Part shown: positions 1 to 7,737 of the stretch, piece after piece | How positions within the stretch are numbered: position 1 is the first letter of the stretch | Layout of the letters: every line of letters starts with the position of its first letter | Origin: CAZMXI01 sp964570205 | Lineage (GTDB): Bacteria; Planctomycetota; Phycisphaerae; Tepidisphaerales; Tepidisphaeraceae | Length of the DNA: 63,788 bases | Reading direction: 5' to 3' | Assembly (NCBI GenBank): GCA_964570205.1 | Contig: CAZMXI010000004.1 | Location: 1-63,788, forward strand | Notes under the pieces: model-generated | What the model saw: the letters and a program-made list of their open reading frames with translations, nothing else | Told to the model about the DNA's origin: nothing | Databases searched by the model: none | Made by a program: the position numbers and the translations under genes

Positions 1-1
1 C

Positions 2-100
2 GCAAGCCTAACATGCGCCGTACTGCGCTACGCCTGGATTGAGGACGCTCTAGGAGAGCAGCAGGCAGTATTCACACGTTGGACTACCACAAGCCGATGA
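2..100 (+). CDS. Possible C-terminal fragment of an unidentified protein
   Basis: A reading frame open from the window edge runs for 32 codons and ends in TGA at 98-100. It reads like ordinary protein (for example RYAWIEDALGEQQ) but matches no family I recognise. It could be the tail of a gene cut by the window boundary, lying 34 nt upstream of the AAA ATPase gene. A short chance frame is equally possible. Confidence 0.25.
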   Translation, partial: ASLTCAVLRYAWIEDALGEQQAVFTRWTTTSR

Positions 101-134
101 TGTACCCTAGAGGTAGAGGCAAGAAGCGGACCAC

Positions 135-1235
135 ATGCTAACGCGCGTTGAAATCACGAACTATCGAGGCTTCAAGCAGTATCAGCTTGCAGGTCTGGCT
201 CAGGTGAACCTTTTGGTCGGCAAGAATAACAGCGGCAAGACCGCTCTCTTGGAGAGCATTCACTTGCTTGCGTCGGGAGGCGATCCTTCAGTCCTTGCCA
301 ACGCCGCTTCGCAGCGAGGCGAGGTTGTTCCCAGCGGCAGGGATGAGCCATCATTTCTCGATGTTTCACACTTCTTCTATGGGCACGATGTCCGGCCAGC
401 CTCGAAGTTTTCCATTAAGAGCGATAATGGACTCCCACCCGTGGCAGTGGAGGCCGTCCCACTAGGAGACACCGAACCCAGCCCAGGGCTGTTCGAGCAT
501 TCACGCACTTTACGTCCTGCCTTTGCCCTGAAGATCGAGGGCGGCCGATCGCGGCACAAGTCACAAAGAACGTTCTTCTTGTCCGAAGAAGGCGCTCTTC
601 TCCTCGACCCGCGCCGCCAAGTTCGTAGATACATTGGTGATGAGCTAGCCGAAGGTCCCCCGATTGTCTTCATTACACCTAACTCTCTTGTTCCCGCCGC
701 ACTGGGCCGCATGTGGCGTCCCATTATTAGTGCAAAGAAAGAGGCGGAGGTGTATCAGGCAATGCGTATTCTGGAGCCAGAGCTTGAAGACCTGGTCTTT
801 GAGCCTGGCGATTCAAGCTACCGGCCGTATAATTCGCGAGCGGGTATCGTCGTCGGCTTCAGAGGCGACCGGCGCCGCGTACCCTTGGGCAGTATGGGTG
901 ATGGTATGCGCCGGCTGCTCGCGCTGGCCATTTCGCTCATTCATGCTAGAGGCGGGTTCTTGATCATCGACGAGATTGACACCGGGTTCCACTACTCGAT
1001 CATGGCCAAGATGTGGGAGTTGGTCGTGGAGACAGCCAGCGCTCCAGGCACGCAGGTCTTTGCCACTACACACAGCTCAGACTGCATCAAAGGCTTGGGC
1101 ATACTCTGCAAGCGCAAACCGGAGTTGCAGGCCAAGGTCGCCGTGCACAAGATTGAGCGTAATATCGAGAGGAACATCGCGTTCACCGGTGCCGATGTCC
1201 TGAACGCCGTTGAGCAAGACATAGAGATCCGGTAA
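135..1235 (+). CDS. AAA family ATPase (SMC/OLD-like), partner of DUF3226 protein
   Basis: 366-residue ATP-binding protein of the AAA_15/AAA_21 type, related to the ATPase half of OLD-like systems. The N-terminus (VEITNYRGF) is the usual first strand of this family. The Walker A is GKNNSGKT at residues 29-36. A glycine-rich signature-like stretch (SMGDGMRRLLALA) lies near 253-265, and the Walker B (FLIIDEID) at 275-282 has the catalytic Glu280. No nuclease domain is fused; instead the next gene overlaps its stop by one base (TAATG), implying translational coupling. The two genes look less GC-rich than their neighbours, which fits acquisition. Role is inferred: nucleotide-dependent sensor or motor of a two-component defence-like system. 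Confidence 0.85.
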   Translation: MLTRVEITNYRGFKQYQLAGLAQVNLLVGKNNSGKTALLESIHLLASGGDPSVLANAASQRGEVVPSGRDEPSFLDVSHFFYGHDVRPASKFSIKSDNGLPPVAVEAVPLGDTEPSPGLFEHSRTLRPAFALKIEGGRSRHKSQRTFFLSEEGALLLDPRRQVRRYIGDELAEGPPIVFITPNSLVPAALGRMWRPIISAKKEAEVYQAMRILEPELEDLVFEPGDSSYRPYNSRAGIVVGFRGDRRRVPLGSMGDGMRRLLALAISLIHARGGFLIIDEIDTGFHYSIMAKMWELVVETASAPGTQVFATTHSSDCIKGLGILCKRKPELQAKVAVHKIERNIERNIAFTGADVLNAVEQDIEIR

Positions 1236-1882
1236 TGCCTGACTCTCTTGAAATGCCCGCACTGTACGTTGAGGGGGATTCCGACCTCCATACGATCGTT
1301 CACCTTGTCGGCCGACATGGAATCAAGCTCGACAAAGACATTGGGCCGGTCATCATCAAGAAGGCCAAGGGCGACCGTGGTGTCTTGGAGTCCATGCGTA
1401 CAGCTACCCGCGCCAGCACACTTCGCCCCGTCGGCTTCATCATTGATGCGGACAGGTCCGTTTCTCATCGCTGGCAGTCAGTGCGTGAGCATCTGGACGG
1501 CCTGGGCTTGATGTTCCCAAAGATGGCGCCTCTGGAAGGCTTCATCGGAGACTCGACGGAGACACGGTCGCGTGTTGGGGTGTGGATCATGCCTGACAAC
1601 AGAACTGACGAAGGCCGACTGGAGGATTTGGTGCAGACGTTGGTTCCCGCAAATGACAGCTTGATCGGACTGGCGCGATCTTCAACAGACCAGGCAATCA
1701 AGTCAGGTAGCAGGCTTCCCGCACAGGATCGGATTAAGGCGGAACTGCACTGCTGGCTGGCATGGCAGAAAGAACCCGGGTTATCGTTTGGCACGGCCCT
1801 CAAGGTGCGCTTCTTCTGCCACGACAGCGATATCGCCAATGCCTTCGTGGCTTGGTTCAAGCAGTTGTATGGCCTCGCCTGA
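1235..1882 (+). CDS. DUF3226 (Toprim-like) protein
   Basis: 215 residues with the hallmarks of DUF3226. The N-terminal LYVEGDSD carries Glu13 and is followed by a DAD motif (Asp71, Asp73) in GFIIDADRS. Together they form the acid layout of a Toprim fold. Further family signatures are GVWIMPDN and the late CWLAWQKEPG. In OLD- and PARIS-type systems the Toprim partner is an RNase or DNase controlled by the ATPase; whether this one cuts nucleic acid is inference. The start ATG overlaps the TAA of the ATPase gene. No third gene (antitoxin or methylase) follows; 271 nt separate it from the next coding region. Confidence 0.8.
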   Translation: MPDSLEMPALYVEGDSDLHTIVHLVGRHGIKLDKDIGPVIIKKAKGDRGVLESMRTATRASTLRPVGFIIDADRSVSHRWQSVREHLDGLGLMFPKMAPLEGFIGDSTETRSRVGVWIMPDNRTDEGRLEDLVQTLVPANDSLIGLARSSTDQAIKSGSRLPAQDRIKAELHCWLAWQKEPGLSFGTALKVRFFCHDSDIANAFVAWFKQLYGLA

Positions 1883-2153
1883 ACTTCTCGCAAGACAGGG
1901 CACGCTCACCCGTGTCACTTCTGGTGCGGGTTGTATGCGCGGGATACCCCAGAAAGTCAGCAGGTCACTCCCCGCCCCCGCAGATCTCATGCGCCAGGTC
2001 ATCACCCGCCGGCTTTCCCCGCAGCCGCTGTAGACCGCATATTGCGTACAAGCTCCCCCTTTTCCAGTGCCTGAAATTCCCGCTGACGTCAGATAATCCT
2101 TTTCCGCGCACCTGTTTGAGCCGACATATGCTTATAGGTTACGGAGATACTGC
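1883..2153. other. Intergenic region with 10-bp palindrome
   Basis: No gene seen. It contains a perfect palindrome CTGACGTCAG at 2083-2092, immediately followed by an AT-rich TATAG/GATAAT-containing stretch upstream of the HD-domain gene. This could be an operator for that gene. A Shine-Dalgarno GGAG lies at 2143-2146. Confidence 0.35.
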
Positions 2154-3326
2154 GTGCTCATAGTGCCCCTGGAAGAAGCTCGTCCCGGCATGACGCTGGC
2201 CGCGCCCGTTGCGCACCCGCAGAACCCCAACCAGGACCTGTTGCGCAGCGGCTACACACTCGAGCCCACCGTGCTCCGCCGGATGTGCGAGATGGGCATC
2301 CCTTTTGTATACGTCGATTTTCCGGGCCTTGAATCGCTCGACAAGCACCTGGCTGTCCACCTCAGCCCCGCTCGGCAGGCGGTCTATCGCCAGATCCGCC
2401 AGTCCATCACCGAAGTCCAGCGGCAGACCCGCCCCGCCATCCCGTATGACGCCTATGTCAGCAACACCCGAGCCCTCGTCGACACCCTGCTCACCCAGGG
2501 CCAGAACCCCATCTACCTCGACCAGATGTCACGACAGGGCGGCGACGCCGTCGCCCACGCCGCGGCCGTCGCCCATCTATCCCTCCTCCTCGGCATCAAG
2601 CTCGAACAGTATCTCATTGACCAGCGATCTCGTCTTCCAGCCTACCGCGCCCGCGACGTCGTCAACCTCGGCATCGCCGGCATGCTTCACGACATTGGCA
2701 TGGGGAAACTCCCCGAGGAACTTCAGAATCACGCCGAGCCCGATCCACCCGAGGATGACAAGCGACTGGCCGACTGGCAATCCCACGCCCAGATCGGCTA
2801 TGACCTGATCCATAACGGTGTCGAAGCTTCGGCCGCCGCTGCCGTCTATCAGCACCATCAACACTACGCCGGCGGCGGCTTCCCCGCCATGATTTGCACC
2901 GATGGCACCCATCGGCAGATGGCCGGCGAGAAGATCCACGTCTTTGCGCGCATCATCCTGTGCGCCAATCTGTACGATCGGCTGTCAGCGCCCGCGCGAG
3001 GTCAACCGCGCCGGACCAACCGCCAGGTCATGCGCCTGATGCACGGCACATATGCCGACTGGTGCGACCCGCAGGTCCTTCGGACGTTACAGTCCATCGC
3101 CCCGGCTTACCCGCCTGGATCCAAAGTGCGCCTTTCGGACGGCACCCGCGCCGTGGTCATGGATGTGAACCCCCATGCCCCCGGCCAGCCTATCGTCCGT
3201 CGCCTTGACAAGGACAACTGGACCCTGTTGTCCAAATCCATCGATCTCGCCGTCCCCGAAGCTCCGAAGATCGTCGATGATACCGACGATGACGCCGAAT
3301 CCCCCTCCCATGCTTACGCCGCTTGA
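2154..3326 (+). CDS. HD-GYP-like phosphohydrolase domain protein
   Basis: 390 residues. An N-terminal region (about 1-70) resembles the domain that often precedes HD-GYP modules in this clade. The HD domain follows, with HD at 179-180 in LHDIGMGKLP and HHQHYAGGGFP at 234-244, where the canonical GYP position reads GGF. HD-GYP proteins hydrolyse cyclic di-GMP; with the altered GYP box the substrate here is uncertain. The C-terminal ~80 residues look like a small beta-rich domain (SKVRLSDGTRAVV). The start is GTG at 2154, chosen because GGAG sits 7 nt upstream. The gene is convergent with rsfS. Confidence 0.8.
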   Translation: MLIVPLEEARPGMTLAAPVAHPQNPNQDLLRSGYTLEPTVLRRMCEMGIPFVYVDFPGLESLDKHLAVHLSPARQAVYRQIRQSITEVQRQTRPAIPYDAYVSNTRALVDTLLTQGQNPIYLDQMSRQGGDAVAHAAAVAHLSLLLGIKLEQYLIDQRSRLPAYRARDVVNLGIAGMLHDIGMGKLPEELQNHAEPDPPEDDKRLADWQSHAQIGYDLIHNGVEASAAAAVYQHHQHYAGGGFPAMICTDGTHRQMAGEKIHVFARIILCANLYDRLSAPARGQPRRTNRQVMRLMHGTYADWCDPQVLRTLQSIAPAYPPGSKVRLSDGTRAVVMDVNPHAPGQPIVRRLDKDNWTLLSKSIDLAVPEAPKIVDDTDDDAESPSHAYAA

Positions 3327-3346
3327 TCGGCTGCAAGCTCCGCTCT

Positions 3347-3712
3347 CTACCGCTGCCTCTGCCCGGCCTCTCGCCACTCCACGCGTTTGGCGTCGCCCCA
3401 GAGGCCTTCCAAATCGTAATAGTCGCGGGCGCTCTCATTGAACACGTGAACGATCACATCCACGAAGTCCACCAAGATCCACGTGTCCCCTTCATAGCCG
3501 GCCCGGGACATGGGCTGCCACTGACGCTCGGCCGCCAGTTCTTCCACCTCGTCCACCACGGTTCGCATCTGCCGGGCGCTCGTGCCGGTGCCGATGACGA
3601 AAAAATCCGTCACGGGCGATGACTTTCGCACATCCAGCACGACGACGTTCTGGCACCGCGTGTTGGCCGCCAGCCGGGCGGCTTCGATCGCAAACTCCCG
3701 CGCTGCCGTCAC
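3347..3712 (-). CDS. rsfS: Ribosome silencing factor RsfS
   Basis: 121 residues, normal RsfS length. It has the family signature VVVLDVRKSSPVTDFFVI near the N-terminus, then GTGTSARQM, and the conserved tryptophan block GDTWILVDFVDVIVHVF, then YYDLEGLWGDA at the end. RsfS binds ribosomal protein uL14 and prevents subunit joining under starvation. It is the last gene of a minus-strand run (lysC, acpS, rsfS); the 129 nt between acpS and rsfS may contain a separate promoter. Confidence 0.95.
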   Translation of the reverse strand: MTAAREFAIEAARLAANTRCQNVVVLDVRKSSPVTDFFVIGTGTSARQMRTVVDEVEELAAERQWQPMSRAGYEGDTWILVDFVDVIVHVFNESARDYYDLEGLWGDAKRVEWREAGQRQR

Positions 3713-3841
3713 CCGGTCAGCCCGAGCGGGCTCTTGGGTCTGGGTCTTGATATTCCACCTCCGGCGGTTGCGCCGTCTTTCCTTTCCGCAAATCCAGTTC
3801 CGTACACCGTATTGTGAATTATACTGCCGAATTCGGGCAAG

Positions 3842-4231
3842 TTATTCGCCCCGCATTCCGATTGCGCTGGCCGTGGCATGGGTCACGATATGGCTGATGC
3901 TGACGTGCCAGCGGCTGATGCCCAGCCCGGTCGCGATCCGCAGGCACTCGCCCGTGAGGGCCACCTTGGGCTGGCCCGACGGCTCGGAAATGATCTCGAT
4001 GTCCGTCCAGGCGATGCCCCCCCGCCAGCCGGTGCCCAGCACCTTCAGAACCGCCTCTTTGGCCGCGAACCGCCCGGACAGGTGCTCGATGTAGCGCTTG
4101 GGGTTGCGGGAGCAATAGGCCTGCTCCGATGCCGTGTAGCATCGGTCGAGAAACCGCTGCCCGTGATCCTCCAGCAGCCTGGCGATCCGGGCGGTCTCGA
4201 CGATGTCGATGCCGTGACCCAGGATGGGCAT
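3842..4231 (-). CDS. acpS: Holo-[acyl-carrier-protein] synthase
   Basis: 129 residues. The N-terminal GHGIDIVE carries the metal-binding Asp8, and SGRFAAKEAVLKVLGTG carries the conserved Glu of the 4'-phosphopantetheinyl transferase fold. It transfers the phosphopantetheine arm of CoA to acyl carrier protein in the cytoplasm, as required for fatty acid synthesis. It follows lysC with a 3-nt gap on the minus strand and so is probably co-transcribed with it. Confidence 0.95.
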   Translation of the reverse strand: MPILGHGIDIVETARIARLLEDHGQRFLDRCYTASEQAYCSRNPKRYIEHLSGRFAAKEAVLKVLGTGWRGGIAWTDIEIISEPSGQPKVALTGECLRIATGLGISRWHVSISHIVTHATASAIGMRGE

Positions 4232-4234
4232 TGG

Positions 4235-5476
4235 CTACCTGGCCTTGTCCAGCTCGAATGCCTCGTGGACGATCTGAAGGGCCTTGGCTCCGTCATCCCT
4301 GCCGATGATGCAACTGATCTTGATTTCGCTGGTGGTGATGTTCTGGATGTTCACGCCCGCCTTCGCCAGGGCGCTGAACATCCTGTTGGCCACGCCAGTG
4401 TGGACGCGCATGCCGACCCCGACCACGCTCACCTTCGCCAGATCGCCCTGGAAGGTGGCCTGCGTGCCCGCGTTCAGGTCGCCGATGATCCGATCCATCA
4501 CTTTCTTCAGGTCGGCCAGGTCGCCCTTCTCGACCGTGAACGAGATGTTGGCCGTATTGTCATCCATCACGTTTTGGATGATGTCATCGACCACGACGTT
4601 GGCGGCGGCAATGTCGCCGAATATCTTGGCGGCGATGCCCGGGCGGTCCGGCACGCCCTTGATGGTGACTCGAGTCAGGTCCTTCTTCAGTGCAGCGCCG
4701 GATACGACAATGTGTTCCATGTTCCGTGTCTCCGCGACGATCCAGGTCCCTTCGTTTTCGTTCTGGCTGTTGCGGACGTGGATCGGGACGTTGTATTTCT
4801 TGGCGAATTCGACAGCGCGGGTCTGGAGCACGCTGGCGCCCAGCCCCGACAGCTCCAGCATCTCGTCATAGCTGATGCGGTCGATCTTGCGGGCGTTGGG
4901 CACGATGCGCGGGTCGGCCGTGAAGATGCCGTCGACGTCGGTGTAGTTCTCGCACACGTCGGCCTTCAGCACAGCGCCCAGGGCGACCAGCGTCGCGTTC
5001 GAGCCGCCGCGGCCCAGCGTCGTGTAGTCGCCCTCGGGGGTGATCCCCTGGAAGCCGGCCACGATGACGATCCTGCCCTGGTGAAGCTGCTCGAAGATGC
5101 GCTGCTTGTTGATCGACTGGATGCGAGCCTTGCTGAATGCCTCGTCGGTGATCAGCCCGATCTGCCCACCGGTGAAGCTGATCGCCTGATGGCCCTGGGC
5201 ATGGATGGCCATTGCCATCAGGGCGATGGTGATCTGCTCGCCGGTCACCAGGAGCTGGTCCATCTCGCGCTTGGGCGGGACGGTGTTGCGGCCGCCGTGC
5301 TGGCAGACCTGGTTGGCCAGGTCGATCAGCTCATCGGTCGTATGCCCCATGGCGCTGACGACGACGGCGACATGATGGCCCTTCTCCTTGGCGGCAATCG
5401 CCCGACGGGCGGCCAGGTGAATGCGTTCGGCGTCGGCGACGCTGGTGCCGCCGAATTTCTGTACGATCAAGCCCAC
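4235..5476 (-). CDS. lysC: Aspartate kinase
   Basis: 413 residues, the length of monofunctional aspartokinases. It begins LIVQKFGGTSVAD, the kinase signature, and has ATP/aspartate-binding segments such as GGSNATLVALGAVLKAD and ENYTDVDGIFTADPR. Two ACT domains (about 270-405) would give feedback control by lysine or threonine. It catalyses the first step of the lysine/threonine/methionine pathway. The start is GTG at 5476 with GGAG 7 nt upstream. A promoter with TATAAT lies about 30 nt upstream. It leads the run lysC-acpS-rsfS. Confidence 0.95.
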   Translation of the reverse strand: MGLIVQKFGGTSVADAERIHLAARRAIAAKEKGHHVAVVVSAMGHTTDELIDLANQVCQHGGRNTVPPKREMDQLLVTGEQITIALMAMAIHAQGHQAISFTGGQIGLITDEAFSKARIQSINKQRIFEQLHQGRIVIVAGFQGITPEGDYTTLGRGGSNATLVALGAVLKADVCENYTDVDGIFTADPRIVPNARKIDRISYDEMLELSGLGASVLQTRAVEFAKKYNVPIHVRNSQNENEGTWIVAETRNMEHIVVSGAALKKDLTRVTIKGVPDRPGIAAKIFGDIAAANVVVDDIIQNVMDDNTANISFTVEKGDLADLKKVMDRIIGDLNAGTQATFQGDLAKVSVVGVGMRVHTGVANRMFSALAKAGVNIQNITTSEIKISCIIGRDDGAKALQIVHEAFELDKAR

Positions 5477-5508
5477 AGTGCAACTCCATTCGTCCAGAGA
5501 AGGCGGTG

Positions 5509-5536
5509 ATTATAATGACCCGGCGCGATCCCACAA
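5509..5536 (-). promoter_or_regulatory. Putative promoter of lysC
   Basis: On the minus strand TTGTGG, 16 nt and a perfect TATAAT (complement of 5509-5514) precede lysC. The predicted transcript start near 5502 gives a short leader of about 26 nt containing the GGAG site. Confidence 0.5.
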
Positions 5537-5560
5537 CGGCCGGCGTCTTGCGGCGCAGCA

Positions 5561-5594
5561 GAGCGCCGCGGCCAAACAACCCGCCGCGGCGCTC
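5561..5594 (-). terminator. 12-bp GC hairpin downstream of sod
   Basis: Arms GAGCGCCGCGGC (5561-5572) and GCCGCGGCGCTC (5583-5594) pair perfectly around a 10-nt loop, 27 nt beyond the stop codon of the superoxide dismutase gene. There is no T tract on the minus strand, so termination efficiency is uncertain. Confidence 0.5.
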
Positions 5595-5620
5595 ATGTTG
5601 AGGCCAAGCTTCCACGCCGG

Positions 5621-6238
5621 CTACCTCGCGCTGTTGAACCTCTCCTCAGCGACTCGCCAGTTGAGGACATTCCACCAGGCTGCCAGGTAATCGGCCCGGC
5701 GGTTCTGGTATTTCAGGTAATAGGCGTGCTCCCAGACATCGACGCCGATGACGGGGAAGGCGGCATCCATCACCGGCGAATCCTGGTTGGCGGTGGAGAT
5801 GATCTCGACCTGGCCACCGCGTTTGATGAGCCACGCCCAGCCGGACCCGAAGCGGGTCATGCCGGCCTGCTGGAGCTGTACCTTGAACTGATCGAAGCCG
5901 CCGAAGGCGGTGTTGATGGCGTTGGCGAGGTTGCCAACGGGGGCGGCAGCGCGGTCTCGGGGGTCCATGATCTGCCAGAACATGGTGTGGTTGATGTGCC
6001 CGCCACCGTTGTTGCGAACCGCGGTGCGGATATTCTCGGGAACAATGGCGCAGTTGTTGGCGAGGAGGTCTTCGATGGGCTTGCCGTCGAGGTTGGGCGC
6101 GCTTTCGGCAATGGCCTTGTTCAGATTCTGTACGTAGGCCGCGTGGTGCTTGCCGTGGTGGATTTCCATGGTCATCTTGTCGATGTGCGGCTCGAGGGCG
6201 TCGGGGGCGTAGGGCAATGGGGGAAGCGTATAAGGCAT
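5621..6238 (-). CDS. Superoxide dismutase, Fe/Mn family
   Basis: 205 residues. Metal ligands are recognisable: histidine in MEIHHGKHHAAYV, histidine in NNGGGHINHTMFW, and Asp and His in VDVWEHAYYLKY, followed by the C-terminal block YLAAWWNVLNW. It dismutates superoxide to peroxide and oxygen; no signal peptide, so cytoplasmic. Mn versus Fe cannot be settled by eye. AAGGAGAT lies 6 nt before the ATG. It is separated from lysC by a hairpin and a promoter, so it is probably a monocistron. Confidence 0.95.
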   Translation of the reverse strand: MPYTLPPLPYAPDALEPHIDKMTMEIHHGKHHAAYVQNLNKAIAESAPNLDGKPIEDLLANNCAIVPENIRTAVRNNGGGHINHTMFWQIMDPRDRAAAPVGNLANAINTAFGGFDQFKVQLQQAGMTRFGSGWAWLIKRGGQVEIISTANQDSPVMDAAFPVIGVDVWEHAYYLKYQNRRADYLAAWWNVLNWRVAEERFNSAR

Positions 6239-6356
6239 GGTGATCTCCTTTAGTACCGACTCAGTGCTGAATCTGCTCTTTGGCCGTACGTTAGGTGCCT
6301 CACGCGAGGAAAGTCAAACCGCGCCGAGCCAGCCAAGGCGTGATAAACTGGGACTT

Positions 6357-6563
6357 ATGTGGGCGATCTACTGGAAGCGGTTCTGGATCACGCAGGGGTT
6401 TATCCTGGTGATGGCGGCGGTGCTGCGGTTCTATTTTGAACGGCCGCCGTCGTTTGTGTTGGCGGTGTTCGTGATGATGCAGGTCGCGGCCATCTGGGGG
6501 GCATGGTGGGGGCATCGACTGGGGCTGAGGATGAACGAAAGGGATGGAGAAGACCGGCGGTAG
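6357..6563 (+). CDS. Small membrane protein, 68 residues
   Basis: The start at 6357 (MWAIYWKRFW) leaves two predicted transmembrane helices: WITQGFILVMAAVLRFYF and SFVLAVFVMMQVAAIWGAWW, with a charged C-terminus. No family recognised. A longer frame to 6237 would begin inside the sod ribosome-binding region and is disfavoured. TAAACT at 6344-6349 sits 7 nt before the ATG, which suggests leaderless expression. Confidence 0.5.
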   Translation: MWAIYWKRFWITQGFILVMAAVLRFYFERPPSFVLAVFVMMQVAAIWGAWWGHRLGLRMNERDGEDRR

Positions 6564-6854
6564 CCAAGGCGCTTGGGGCGACGACGAGCACGGAGAAGCA
6601 GCGCGGCCGAGGGAGAAATCGGACCCCTCCTGCTCATCTGTTCGGGGCTCTTCGGGCACCCGTGGGCAATCTGAACACATGATGGATCGGGTACCGGTCT
6701 TTCCTTATCCCCACGGAATCCCTAGGGGAAAACCCTATGACCAAATAGTGGAATAAAGCCCGTTCACAAATACGGCGTTGCAAGCATATGCTGATTGATT
6801 GGGTTCCCCGTGATCGGGGAGTGCGGTGGTCACAGGCAGTAAAGGAAGGGTATT
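6564..6854. other. Upstream region of the PEP-CTERM gene
   Basis: No gene seen. It holds the TAGGG/CCCTA dyad at 6723-6737 and a small hairpin at 6805-6820 (TCCCCG TGAT CGGGGA). AGGAAGGG before 6855 is the ribosome-binding site. The length and structure suggest a regulated promoter for the surface protein gene. Confidence 0.5.
6723..6737 (+). promoter_or_regulatory. Putative operator dyad upstream of PEP-CTERM gene
   Basis: TAGGG-GAAAA-CCCTA, a perfect 5+5 inverted repeat with a 5-nt spacer, directly preceded by CCC so that TCCCTAGGG is also nearly palindromic. It resembles binding sites of LuxR/NarL-type response regulators in general form. It lies 118 nt upstream of the start codon. Confidence 0.4.
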
Positions 6855-7595
6855 ATGAGCACTTCGCGCAAGTTGTTGTTTGCGTTTGCGGCGTCGGCCG
6901 CGCCGTTGACGGCATCCGCGGCAACCGTGGGTCCGCCGGCCTGGTTGGACGTGTCGGCAGGCGGGCAGTCACATCGATGGGAGGTCAGGGAGGGCAAGAA
7001 CGAGCATGGGATGCCGATCTGGGTGATTGACCAGTCCTCCTGGAAAACAGACGAGTTTGAGATCACGGTCTCGGCCGAACTCGATCCCGACCCGTTCATC
7101 GCTTATGGGATAGCGGTGGTGGATTTCGGGGCGCCGAGCGCGTTCGGATTCAGCTTCGGCACACCGATCGTGTCGGTGGGCACGCCGAACGTGGTGTCGG
7201 GGTCTTTGGTGGGCGGCCTGACGGATGCGACGGGGGATGGAATAGCTCTAACACCGACACTGGCGTCGGGCTTCGTGCAGGAAGCGTCGGTCAGCGCGCC
7301 GTCGACAAGCATGGGGGTGGATGTGGGCGCGGCATTGGCAGCGGGGCCGGGGGCACCGGGCGCCTTCTATGCCTATGGGCCGTATGCGACAGGTTCGATC
7401 GCGGGCCCGGGACCCGGGCCGTGGACGTTCCTGACCGTAACAACGGGGTTTTCGTTGTCGGGCGGTGGCGATGTGGCGGCGTTAACCGGATTCGCAAGCA
7501 TCGATCCGGTGGCGGTGCCGACGCCATCGGCGATGGCCGGAGGATTGGCCTTGTTGGGCGGCCTTGTGGCGTATCGACGGCGTCGCGGCCAATGA
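6855..7595 (+). CDS. PEP-CTERM sorting domain protein (VPTP variant)
   Basis: 246 residues. The N-terminal signal peptide (KLLFAFAASAAPLTASAA) is followed by a low-complexity exported region rich in Gly, Ala, Ser and Thr. The C-terminus has a proline motif (VPTPSAM), a hydrophobic helix (AGGLALLGGLVAY) and an Arg cluster (RRRR), the tripartite PEP-CTERM layout recognised by exosortases. The motif reads VPTP rather than VPEP, as is common in planctomycetes. The function of the passenger is unknown; it is probably a surface or exopolysaccharide-associated protein. No exosortase gene is in the window. Confidence 0.85.
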   Translation: MSTSRKLLFAFAASAAPLTASAATVGPPAWLDVSAGGQSHRWEVREGKNEHGMPIWVIDQSSWKTDEFEITVSAELDPDPFIAYGIAVVDFGAPSAFGFSFGTPIVSVGTPNVVSGSLVGGLTDATGDGIALTPTLASGFVQEASVSAPSTSMGVDVGAALAAGPGAPGAFYAYGPYATGSIAGPGPGPWTFLTVTTGFSLSGGGDVAALTGFASIDPVAVPTPSAMAGGLALLGGLVAYRRRRGQ

Positions 7596-7622
7596 GGCTG
7601 GTTGTGCAATCGGCTAGTTGAT

Positions 7623-7656
7623 GACCCACGGAACCTGCGGGATCCGTGGGTCTTTT
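7623..7656 (+). terminator. Rho-independent terminator after PEP-CTERM gene
   Basis: GACCCACGGA (7623-7632) and TCCGTGGGTC (7643-7652) form a perfect 10-bp stem with a 10-nt loop followed by TTTT. It is 28 nt after the stop codon. Confidence 0.85.
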
Positions 7657-7737
7657 CGCGGGCGGTAAGGGAAAGGGAGGATAAGGTGGGCATCTCGGCC
7701 CGCCAGCAGTCATCGCGACGAAAGAACAGGCCGACCT

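Noticed and set aside
3878..5509. Long plus-strand open frame opposite acpS and lysC
   Set aside because: A shadow of high-GC coding sequence on the other strand; composition is His/Asp/Val-rich and there is no ribosome-binding site.
6246..6275. Rrf2/IscR-like site upstream of sod (ACCGACTCAG)
   Set aside because: Only one half-site is convincing; the other half does not match the inverted consensus.
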